Below the pieces are notes generated by a model. The model was not told the DNA's origin. It saw only the letters and a program-made list of their open reading frames with translations, and did not search any database. Below, piece by piece: positions 33,891 to 41,667 of a DNA stretch of 64,000 nucleotides (position 1 is its first letter; every line of letters starts with the position of its first letter). The position numbers and the translations under genes are program-made. Origin of the DNA: Acuticoccus sp039034015 (lineage in GTDB: Bacteria; Pseudomonadota; Alphaproteobacteria; Rhizobiales; Amorphaceae); NCBI GenBank assembly GCA_039034015.1, contig JBCCBM010000018.1, positions 1 through 64,000 on the forward strand, read 5' to 3'.

Positions 33891-34847
33891 ATGCGCACAT
33901 TCCTTGAGTTTGAGAAGCCGGTTGCCGACGTTTTCGGCAAGATCGAGGAGTTGCGCGCCGTGGAGGGCGGCTCGGCCGTCGACGGCACGGACGAGATTTC
34001 AAAACTTGAGGACAAGGCCGAGCGGGCGCTCGCCGACATTTATGCCAAGCTGAGCCCCTGGCAAAAGACGGAAGTGGCGCGGCATCCGGACCGGCCCCAT
34101 GCGTCGCATTACATTGACCGGTTGATTGAGGACTTTTGTCCGCTCGCCGGTGACCGCGCCTTTGCGGAGGACCATGCGGTGCTCTCGGGCGTTGGCCGGT
34201 TTCGCGGCCGCTCGGTGGCGGTGATGGGGACCGAGCGCGGGTCGGACACGGAGAGCCGCCTAAAACACAATTTTGGGATGGCGCGGCCGGAAGGCTACCG
34301 CAAGGCCAAGCGCATCATGCAGATGGCGGAGCGGTTTCGCCTGCCTGTCTTGACGCTGATTGACACCGCGGGCGCCTACCCCGGCATTGGCGCGGAGGAG
34401 CGCGGGCAGGCCGAAGCCATTGCCCGCTCCACCGAGCAGGCCTTGATGCTGACTGTGCCGAGCGTTGCGGTGATCATCGGCGAGGGGGGGTCGGGGGGCG
34501 CGCTGGCGCTTGCGACCGCCAACCGCGTTTTGATGCTGGAGCATGCGATTTACTCCGTGATTTCGCCGGAGGGGGCGGCCTCGATCCTGTGGCGGGATGC
34601 GGGGCGGGCCCAGGAGGCGGCCGCCAACATGAAGATCACCGCGCAGGACCTTTTGCGCCTTGGGGTGATTGACGAGATTGTTGAAGAACCCTTGGGCGGG
34701 GCGCACCGGAAGCGCGAAGATGCGATGGACGGTGTGGGCGATGCCATTGAGGGGGCGCTCAGCGACCTTGGCTCCTCCGCTCCCGAAGAGTTGAAGGGGG
34801 CGCGGGCGGAGCGATTCCTGGCCATCGGGCGCACGCTTGAGGGGTAA
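33891..34847 (+). CDS. accA: acetyl-CoA carboxylase carboxyltransferase subunit alpha
   Basis: 318 residues, the usual length. FLEFEKPVADVFGKIEELR starts the protein. RPHASHYIDRLI, LTLIDTAGAYPGIGAEERGQAEAIA, IGEGGSGGALALATANRVLMLEHAIYSVISPEGAASILWRD are signature segments. With AccD it carries carboxyl from biotin to acetyl-CoA, the first step of fatty acid synthesis. It lies 27 bases after xerD, as in many Rhizobiales. The ribosome site is weak. Confidence 0.97.
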   Translation: MRTFLEFEKPVADVFGKIEELRAVEGGSAVDGTDEISKLEDKAERALADIYAKLSPWQKTEVARHPDRPHASHYIDRLIEDFCPLAGDRAFAEDHAVLSGVGRFRGRSVAVMGTERGSDTESRLKHNFGMARPEGYRKAKRIMQMAERFRLPVLTLIDTAGAYPGIGAEERGQAEAIARSTEQALMLTVPSVAVIIGEGGSGGALALATANRVLMLEHAIYSVISPEGAASILWRDAGRAQEAAANMKITAQDLLRLGVIDEIVEEPLGGAHRKREDAMDGVGDAIEGALSDLGSSAPEELKGARAERFLAIGRTLEG

Positions 34848-34999
34848 AACGCACCGTTGCCGGAAGGCCCCAGGCGTTCTCCACAGGATCGTCAAGCTTC
34901 TGGCAAGCAGTGTTGAGGATTTGTAAAGGCGGGCGCCACAGGCTAGTCCCAGACGCGCGGGGTCTTGTAAGTCGGCCCCCACCTTCGCGGGAAATGATC

Positions 35000-36232
35000 A
35001 TGACGTCATGCTCCAGCACGCCGCCCTCGCGCGGCACCGACAGACCCGGCCGGCCACGGTTGATGCCGCTGCTCGCGGGGGCCGCGCTCGCCGCTCTGGT
35101 CGCCGGTTGTCAGGTGAGTGAGTTTGCGAGCGACGGGGTGCACCTCAAGCCCGTGCCCTACAAGCTGGTCGCCAAGATGGACCGGCTGGGGATGGCCAAA
35201 CGCTCCCCCATCCTGATGCGCATCTTTAAAGAGGAAAGCGCGCTGGAGGTTTGGAAGCGGGACACCAGCGGCCGCTACACGCTTTTGAAAGAGTATGAGA
35301 TTTGCGCGTGGTCGGGCAAGCTGGGGCCAAAGCTGAAAGAGGGTGATCGCCAGGCGCCGGAGGGGTTTTATAACGTCGGCCCCGGGCAGATGAACCCGAA
35401 CTCGAGCTTTCACCTCGCCTTCAACATCGGCTTTCCCAACCAGTTTGACCGCAGTTTGGGCCGCACCGGCTCCCACCTGATGGTCCATGGCGACTGTTCC
35501 TCCCGCGGGTGTTACGCGATGGAGGACGACCAGATCGAAGAGATCTATGCGCTCGCGCGCGAGGCGTTCCGCGGTGGGCAATCGGCATTTCAGATCCAGG
35601 CGTTCCCCTTCCGGATGACGGCGGCGAACCTTGCGCGCCACCAAAACTCAAAGCACATCGAGTTTTGGCGGATGCTGAAAGAAGGCTCGGACCATTTTGA
35701 GGTGACCGGCCAGGCGCCGCGGGTGGATGTGTGCGGCGGGCGCTATGTGTTTAACGCGGTCACCGACGGGCGCTTTGAACCGGGGAGCGCGTGCCCGGCC
35801 TATTCGGTGCCAGGCGGCATTGAGCAGCTGGTGGCGGCGAAGGCGGCCAAAGACACCTCGCGGGTCGATCAGTTGATGGCCAAAGCCGCCAACCGCGAAG
35901 CGCGGCAGGAGCGTTGGGCCGAGCGGGAGCGGGCGATTGCCGCCTTCTTCGACCGCAGCCGCTCGGGCGAGGACGAACCTGTGGCCGCGCCCACAGCCGT
36001 GGTGGCAAGCGCGGTGCCGATCCCGCGGCGGGCGCCCCAGCGGCCAAAACCCTCGCCGGAGATTGTGGCCGCGACGGGCGGCAACTGGCTGCGGCGGGAG
36101 CGTCAACCAGCGCCGCCAGAGCCCGCCGCGCCGCTCGCCTACGCCGAGACGCCCGACAATGACGGCTTCTTCTCAGGCGTTGCCAAAGGGAGCCGCGGCC
36201 TCTTCCGCCGCGCCACCTCCGTCTTCAAGTGA
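35000..36232 (+). CDS. murein L,D-transpeptidase lipoprotein (YafK-like)
   Basis: About 410 residues from ATG 35000 (GCGGGA 6 bases upstream; ATG 34994 is also possible). A lipobox (AALAALVAGC) marks a lipoprotein. The YkuD catalytic motif is complete: SHLMVHGDCSSRGCYAMEDDQIEEIY. A C-terminal extension of ~150 residues is Pro/Ala/Arg-rich. YafK-type enzymes cut or exchange lipoprotein links to peptidoglycan. A possible promoter TTGTAA-N17-TAGTCC lies at 34921-34949. Located after accA, as in related genomes. Confidence 0.88.
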   Translation: MTSCSSTPPSRGTDRPGRPRLMPLLAGAALAALVAGCQVSEFASDGVHLKPVPYKLVAKMDRLGMAKRSPILMRIFKEESALEVWKRDTSGRYTLLKEYEICAWSGKLGPKLKEGDRQAPEGFYNVGPGQMNPNSSFHLAFNIGFPNQFDRSLGRTGSHLMVHGDCSSRGCYAMEDDQIEEIYALAREAFRGGQSAFQIQAFPFRMTAANLARHQNSKHIEFWRMLKEGSDHFEVTGQAPRVDVCGGRYVFNAVTDGRFEPGSACPAYSVPGGIEQLVAAKAAKDTSRVDQLMAKAANREARQERWAERERAIAAFFDRSRSGEDEPVAAPTAVVASAVPIPRRAPQRPKPSPEIVAATGGNWLRRERQPAPPEPAAPLAYAETPDNDGFFSGVAKGSRGLFRRATSVFK

Positions 36233-36285
36233 TCCGCCGCTGATGGCGCGCGCGTCAGTCCGCATCGATCGCGGGCGGTGCGGCT

Positions 36286-39200
36286 TTATTCCCCGGCGAG
36301 GGCGGTCGCTTTTGTGCGGGCGGGTGTTGTGTCCGCGGCCGCTGTGGTCGCGGCAGCTTCGGCGGCGGCCTTTGCGGCGCGGGCCTTCTCGACGTTTTTT
36401 GCGCGGACCGGGCCGTAGCCTTTGATGGCGACCGGCCAGCTGGCGAGCGCCAGAGCCGCGGCGGCGTCGAGGGTGGGGAGGCGCGCGGCAAGATCGTCGA
36501 GGGTTGCCTCGTAGGCTTTCAGGAGGGCGCGGTCTTCCCGGCGCTCGTGGGTCCGGGCAAACGGGTCGAGCGGTGTGCCGCGCAGGCGCTTCATCCGGGC
36601 AAGGGTGGGGAAGAGCCGGCGCGTGAGCCAACCGGGGAAGCGGCGCTTTTCGGGCCGGCCGGTGCGCGGGTCCTCGCGCGACAGGAGCGGCGGCGAAAGG
36701 TGCACCTCGATGCGGTCCCAGCTTGAAAACTCCGCCGAGAGTTGCGCGGTGAAGGCGCCATCGGCGTAGAGCCGCGCCACCTCATATTCGTCCTTCACCG
36801 ACATGAGGCGGTAGAGCTGGAGGGCGGCAAGATCGAGGAGTTTTGGGCTGGCACCGGCGGCGCTGAGGGCGGCAATGCGGCGCTCAAACCGGGCGGCGTG
36901 GGCAACATTTTGGTAGGCGGTGAGGCTGGTGGCGTAGCGGGCAAGGCGCGCGTCCAGCGTCTCTGGGACGGCCCGGTGGGAGAGGTTTTTGGGGCGCGCG
37001 CTGGCGACCAGGCTATCGAAATGGGCGCGGTCGGCAATCATGAGGCGGCCGGCGCGGAAGGCGGCAAGGTTCTTGTCAACCGCTGCGCCATTGAGGCGGA
37101 TGGCGGCCTCAAGATTGTCGCCGGAAAGGGGGAGCGCGCCTGATTGGTAGGCCGCGCCAAGCACAAGAGTGTTGGCGAAGATGGCATCGCCGAAGAGCGC
37201 CTTGGCGGCCTGGCTCGCATTGAGGGCGTGGACGCGCCCCCGTTCGCCAAGGGCGGACACGATGCGCCGGGTGGGGAGCGAGAAATCAATGTCGCGCGTG
37301 AAATCGCCCGGAAGCTGCTCGTGGGTGTTGACGAGGATGGGGGCGCCCGGCGCAACGGCAGCCAGGACCTTTGCCCCGCCGGCCACCACCACATCGCACG
37401 CCAAAAGCGCGGCGGCGCCGCCGGGGCCAATGCGGATGGTGGCAATGTCCTCCGGTTTGGGCGCCAGCTTGATGTGCGAGGTGACGGCGCCGCCCTTTTG
37501 GGCAAGGCCGGCCATATCGATGATGCCGGCGCCAAGCCCCTCAAGGTGCGCCGCCATGCCGATGACGGCGCCCACCGTCACGACACCCGTGCCGCCGACG
37601 CCGGTGACCAGGATGCCCATGGGGCCATCGAGCGCAGGGCGCGCGGGGTCGGGGAGGGCGGCGTCAATGTCGGGCGTTTTGGCGGTGCGCACGCGGGCGC
37701 CGTGGACGGTGACGAAGCTGGGGCAAAAGCCTTTCACGCAGGACGTGTCTTTGTTGCAGACCGATTGGTCGATCATGCGCTTGCGGCCAAACGCGGTCTC
37801 CAGCGGCTGAAGCGCCACGCAGTTGGACTGGACGCCGCAGTCGCCGCAGCCCTCACACACCCGCTCGTTGATGACGAGGCGCATGTCGGGGTCGGGGAAC
37901 TGGCCGCGCTTGCGGCGGCGGCGCTTTTCGGACGCGCAGGTCTGGTCGTAGACGAGCACGGTGACGCCCGGGATTTCGGACAGGCGCTTTTGCACCTCCA
38001 TCAGATCGTCGCGATGGTCGAGAGTGACGCCGGGAAATCTGCCGTGGCGCGCCGGCTCTTCGGCAACGACGGCGACGGCGGCGACGCCTTCGGCCTGCAT
38101 TTGCGCGACAATGTCGGCCACGGTGAGGTCGCCATCGTGGGTTTGGCCGCCGGTCATGGCGACGGCGTCGTTATAGAGGATTTTGTAGGTGATGTTGACG
38201 CCGGCGGCGACGGCGGCCCGGATCGCGAGCGACCCAGAATGGTTGTAGGTGCCGTCGCCAATGTTTTGGAAAAGGTGGGGGCGTTTTGAGAAGGGGGCCT
38301 CGCCGATCCACTGGGCGCCCTCGCCGCCCATTTGGGTAAAGCCTTCCGTGTCCCGGTCCATCCACAGCGCCATGAAATGGCAGCCGATGCCCGCGGCCGC
38401 CCGCGCCCCCTCCGGCACCACGGTGGAGGTGGAGTGGGGGCAGCCGGCGCAGAAATAGGGTTTTCGCGCGCCGATGGCGGTGGTGGCTTCAAGGGTGGCG
38501 TCGAGGTCCTTTGCGGCCGAGAGCGCGCCTTCGAGGGTGGTGCGGCCGGCGGCGACCAGGCGCTCACCGATGACCACCGCGATTTTGTGGGACTCCAGCG
38601 CGCCGGGGGCGGGGAAGAGGGTTTTGCCATGCTCGTCCGTCTTGCCGATGACGGTTGGGGCGTTGGCGGTGCCGTAAAGGACGTCTTTGATTTGGGGCTC
38701 GATGAGGGCGCGCTTTTCTTCCACCACGATGATGGTTTGAAGGCCGTCCGCAAAGGCGCGCACATCGGCGGCGGGGAGGGGCCAGGGGCAGCCGACCTTC
38801 ATGAGCCGCACGCCGGCGTTCGCAAGGCCCACCTCGTCAAGGCCCAGCTGGTCGAGGGCGGACAGGGTGTCGAGCCAGCTTTTGCCGGTGGCGACGAGGC
38901 CGATGGTGGGCGATTTGCCGCGCACGGTGATGGGGTTGAGGCCGGCCGCGTGCACAAAAGCCTGGGCGGCGGGGAGTTTGACCTCCATCAGCCGCGCCTC
39001 TTGGCCGAGTGCGTCAAACCCCTGACGGATGTGCACGTCGGGCGCGGGGCCGGGCATTTTTGGCACCATCGCTCGGTCCGGGCGGCCGTCGATGGAGGCG
39101 GTGGATTCCACCGTGTCTTTGACAAGCTTCACGCCCACCCAGGTGCCGGCGTAGCGGCTCATGGCAATGCCGAGGAGGCCGTAATCGACAATGTCTTGGA

Positions 39201-39726
39201 CGCCGGCGGGGGAGAGGATCGGGATCATCGCGTTGATCATCCCGAATTCGGATTGGTGGGCGGTGGTGGAACTTTCGCAGGTGTGATCATCACCCATGAG
39301 CGCCAGAACGCCGCCCAGCGGCGCGGTGCCGGCAAGGTTCGCGTGGCGCAGCGCATCGCCGGAGCGGTCCACCCCCGGGCCCTTGCCGTACCAGATGGCA
39401 AAAACGCCATCGTGGCGATTTTCGCCGGTGAGGTGGGCGGTTTGTGTGCCCCAGACCGCGGTTGCGGCAAGGTCTTCGTTAATGGCGGGCTGAAAAATGA
39501 TGTTGCCGCCAAGGGTCCGCTCGGCGCGCATGAATTGTTGGTCGACGGCGCCCAGCGGTGAGCCGCGGTAGCCGGTGATGTAGCCGGCGGTGTTGTGGCC
39601 GGTGGCAGCGTCACGCGCCTGCTGGGCGAGCGCGAGGCGCACCAGCGCCTGCGTGCCCGAGAGGAACACGCGCTCTTTGCCAAGGTCGAACTTGTCACCC
39701 AGCGAGACGTTTTTCGCCACACTCAT
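36286..39726 (-). CDS. indolepyruvate ferredoxin oxidoreductase family protein (fused alpha-gamma-type)
   Basis: 1146 residues. The N-terminal pyrimidine domain has FLSGTQALVRLALAQQARDA and GYRGSPLGAVDQQF. The thiamine-binding domain has GIGCHFMALWMDRDTEGFTQMGGEG and NIGDGTYNHSG. Two cysteine clusters follow (CEGCGDCGVQSNC and CNKDTSCVKGFCPSF) for Fe-S binding. The gamma domain (TGVGGTGVVTVGAVIGMAAHLEG) and a C-terminal DUF6537-type region complete it. It oxidatively decarboxylates aryl- or branched 2-oxoacids to acyl-CoA. The start is ATG 39726, with GGGAG abutting; GTG 39735 is an alternative. Confidence 0.94.
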   Translation of the reverse strand: MSVAKNVSLGDKFDLGKERVFLSGTQALVRLALAQQARDAATGHNTAGYITGYRGSPLGAVDQQFMRAERTLGGNIIFQPAINEDLAATAVWGTQTAHLTGENRHDGVFAIWYGKGPGVDRSGDALRHANLAGTAPLGGVLALMGDDHTCESSTTAHQSEFGMINAMIPILSPAGVQDIVDYGLLGIAMSRYAGTWVGVKLVKDTVESTASIDGRPDRAMVPKMPGPAPDVHIRQGFDALGQEARLMEVKLPAAQAFVHAAGLNPITVRGKSPTIGLVATGKSWLDTLSALDQLGLDEVGLANAGVRLMKVGCPWPLPAADVRAFADGLQTIIVVEEKRALIEPQIKDVLYGTANAPTVIGKTDEHGKTLFPAPGALESHKIAVVIGERLVAAGRTTLEGALSAAKDLDATLEATTAIGARKPYFCAGCPHSTSTVVPEGARAAAGIGCHFMALWMDRDTEGFTQMGGEGAQWIGEAPFSKRPHLFQNIGDGTYNHSGSLAIRAAVAAGVNITYKILYNDAVAMTGGQTHDGDLTVADIVAQMQAEGVAAVAVVAEEPARHGRFPGVTLDHRDDLMEVQKRLSEIPGVTVLVYDQTCASEKRRRRKRGQFPDPDMRLVINERVCEGCGDCGVQSNCVALQPLETAFGRKRMIDQSVCNKDTSCVKGFCPSFVTVHGARVRTAKTPDIDAALPDPARPALDGPMGILVTGVGGTGVVTVGAVIGMAAHLEGLGAGIIDMAGLAQKGGAVTSHIKLAPKPEDIATIRIGPGGAAALLACDVVVAGGAKVLAAVAPGAPILVNTHEQLPGDFTRDIDFSLPTRRIVSALGERGRVHALNASQAAKALFGDAIFANTLVLGAAYQSGALPLSGDNLEAAIRLNGAAVDKNLAAFRAGRLMIADRAHFDSLVASARPKNLSHRAVPETLDARLARYATSLTAYQNVAHAARFERRIAALSAAGASPKLLDLAALQLYRLMSVKDEYEVARLYADGAFTAQLSAEFSSWDRIEVHLSPPLLSREDPRTGRPEKRRFPGWLTRRLFPTLARMKRLRGTPLDPFARTHERREDRALLKAYEATLDDLAARLPTLDAAAALALASWPVAIKGYGPVRAKNVEKARAAKAAAEAAATTAAADTTPARTKATALAGE

Positions 39727-39787
39727 CTCCCGCACACCAGCGAGGGCACTTTAGCGATTGCGCGCCCCGCCACAACGGGCACAAGAG

Positions 39788-40669
39788 TCACCCCCTGCGG
39801 CAGCCGGGCAGGAGCTCTGGGCGATATTCAAAGTGCATGGTGTCATAGTGGTACCAGCGGCCGCCCCAGATGAAGCAGTGCTTTTCAAACACGGCCACAA
39901 TTTCCATAGGGATTTGGTTGCGGAAAGGAATGGTGCCGCCCGCGCGCTGACCCTCCCAGCGCCAGTAGTTTGAGTATTTTGTGTTGACGTCCACCGCCGC
40001 GCCGAACGAGTGGACGCTGAGGCGGTCCGTCCCGGCAATCACGCGCCAGTTGAAGGCGCCGCCGGAGGGGCGCAAATATTTGTGAAAGCGGCTGGGGAGC
40101 TGTTCCAGCTCGCGGGAGATGGCGGCAATTTTGCCGTCGATGCCAAACCGGGTCGTGACGCTGACCGTGCCGCCGCCCAGCGTCGGCACCCAGGGGACAG
40201 TTCGCAGCGTGCGCTGCACAGCCCCGCGCGAGCCGCCGTAGAGCGCGCGAAAGAAGGCTTGGGAGCGCACGCGGCCGGGGTCGTGGAGTTTGGGCGGGTC
40301 GGCCTTGCCGGCGCTGGCGCGGGGGTAGGGCCAGTGGAACATGTCCTCCACGTCGGCGCCGGTGAGGAGGTCGGCGGGGGTTTTGCGCTTGCCATCGTCC
40401 CACGCAACGCGGGTGCCGTCGGGGAAGACGATGATGTTGCCCTCAAACGAGAAGGCGCCGGGGTAGGCGGCCATCAGCCGGCCCTGGTTGCCGCCAATGT
40501 CGGCGGGGCGGCCGTCGGTGGGCGGGCGGGCAATGTCGGGCACGGGCTCGGGGGCGGTGCGAAAGAGGCTGAAGGGGCCGTCCACACGGTCGTCCGCATC
40601 CGAGACGGTGGTGCAGGCTGCCAGCAGAAGTGTGGCGCCGGCAAGCGCCCAACGCGCAATCTGACCCAT
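39788..40669 (-). CDS. M15-family (VanY/D,D-carboxypeptidase-like) lipoprotein
   Basis: 293 residues from ATG 40669 (GGGGAG just upstream). The signal peptide ends in a lipobox (GATLLLAAC), so it should be lipid-anchored. The Zn-peptidase motifs are LSVHSFGAAVDVN (SxHxxGxAxD) and HYDTMHFEYRPE (final HxE/H ligand), near the C-terminus. The N-terminal ~150 residues are of the extended type seen in alphaproteobacterial M15 proteins. It should trim D-Ala residues from peptidoglycan. It follows no operon; it is upstream of, and co-directional with, the oxidoreductase gene, with 61 bases between. Confidence 0.85.
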   Translation of the reverse strand: MGQIARWALAGATLLLAACTTVSDADDRVDGPFSLFRTAPEPVPDIARPPTDGRPADIGGNQGRLMAAYPGAFSFEGNIIVFPDGTRVAWDDGKRKTPADLLTGADVEDMFHWPYPRASAGKADPPKLHDPGRVRSQAFFRALYGGSRGAVQRTLRTVPWVPTLGGGTVSVTTRFGIDGKIAAISRELEQLPSRFHKYLRPSGGAFNWRVIAGTDRLSVHSFGAAVDVNTKYSNYWRWEGQRAGGTIPFRNQIPMEIVAVFEKHCFIWGGRWYHYDTMHFEYRPELLPGCRRG

Positions 40670-41118
40670 CCGCTCCCCCCTCCCTCTGCGGCGTGACACT
40701 GCCTGAGGGGCGATCCGAAAACAAAGCGTTTCGGGCGCCGCAACCGCCACTCATGTCTGCCGCGCTGGCCGCCCACCTTGCAATGCAGCGGACGGCCGCG
40801 CTGCTGGTTAGCGTGACGGCCCCCGCGCCAACAAAACACTGACCAAGATCAAGGCGGCCGGCCTTTGCGACGCCGATGACGGGACCTGTCCCGGCGGGGC
40901 AGAGGGTGCAAGGTTCGCCGGTTGGCCAATGGAGGGCAAAATTGAGATCGACGCGAGAGAACCCGTTTTGGTGGCAAAGGCGGCTTGGGCCTGATGCGTG
41001 GGGGCGAACGCATGCGGGGGTTGTCCTTTGTTAGCAGGGAGCGAAATATCATGCGACAATCCCGCCCGATCCTGAGGCAGGGTGCTGCCCAAGGTTGAGG
41101 CCGTGTGGGAGGGAGCGT
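40670..41118 (+). other. 449-bp intergenic region between divergent M15 and heme oxygenase genes
   Basis: It must contain two divergent promoters, but I cannot assign either with confidence. A candidate for the bphO-bphP operon is TTGTCC (41031) with an A/T-rich AAATAT 17 bases on. A small hairpin (GGGACCTGTCCC, near 40873) is visible. GGAGGGAG ahead of ATG 41119 is the bphO ribosome site. No ORF here looks coding on codon use. Confidence 0.4.
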
Positions 41119-41664
41119 ATGACGGCGTGCATGATGAGTGTGCGCGATGAGCTCGCCGCCGCGACGGCTGGCGTCCACCAACGCGTCGATGCGTGGTGCG
41201 ACGGCTTCGCGCTCGACACCGCGGCGGGTTGCGCCGGTTTTCTGGCGTATTTTGCCAATGGGTTCGCCCCCCTTGAGGCGCGGCTCTCGGCCGATGGCGC
41301 GGGCGCGCTTTACCCTCCGTTTGCCGCGCGGCGACGGGCGCATCTGCTGCCGTCGGGCGAGACGCTGCCTTTGCCGCCCTTTAGGGGCGCAGCGGCGGTC
41401 TGGGGCGCGCTTTATGTGATGGAAGGCGCGCGGCTGGGGAATGCGGCGCTGGCCCATCGTCACCCCGCCCTTGCCCGCCACGCTTACTTTTGGCCCGATG
41501 AGAAAGGCGCTTGGCGGCGGTTTTTGCGCGCCCTTGAGGCGGCGGACCGGACGCTTGTTGACCGGGAGGGCATGGTTGAAGGCGCCCGCGCGGCCTTTGC
41601 CCCCTTTGTGCCTTTGACCGTGCCACCGGCGGCCGGCTGCGCGCGCCAACGTGTCGGGGCCTGA
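41119..41664 (+). CDS. bphO: heme oxygenase (biliverdin-producing), bphO type
   Basis: 181 residues from ATG 41119. The N-terminal RDELAAATAGVHQRVDAW supplies the proximal His (HQRVD), and AAVWGALYVMEGARLGNAALAHR is the distal-helix glycine motif of the BphO/HemO group. It opens heme to biliverdin IXalpha, CO and iron. Three bases separate it from the bacteriophytochrome gene, so it makes the chromophore for its neighbour. Confidence 0.88.
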   Translation: MTACMMSVRDELAAATAGVHQRVDAWCDGFALDTAAGCAGFLAYFANGFAPLEARLSADGAGALYPPFAARRRAHLLPSGETLPLPPFRGAAAVWGALYVMEGARLGNAALAHRHPALARHAYFWPDEKGAWRRFLRALEAADRTLVDREGMVEGARAAFAPFVPLTVPPAAGCARQRVGA

Positions 41665-41667
41665 GCG

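Noticed and set aside
40630..40842. A 70-codon + strand ORF in the bphO upstream region
   Set aside because: No ribosome site, overlaps the start of the divergent M15 gene, and composition is that of random high-GC DNA.
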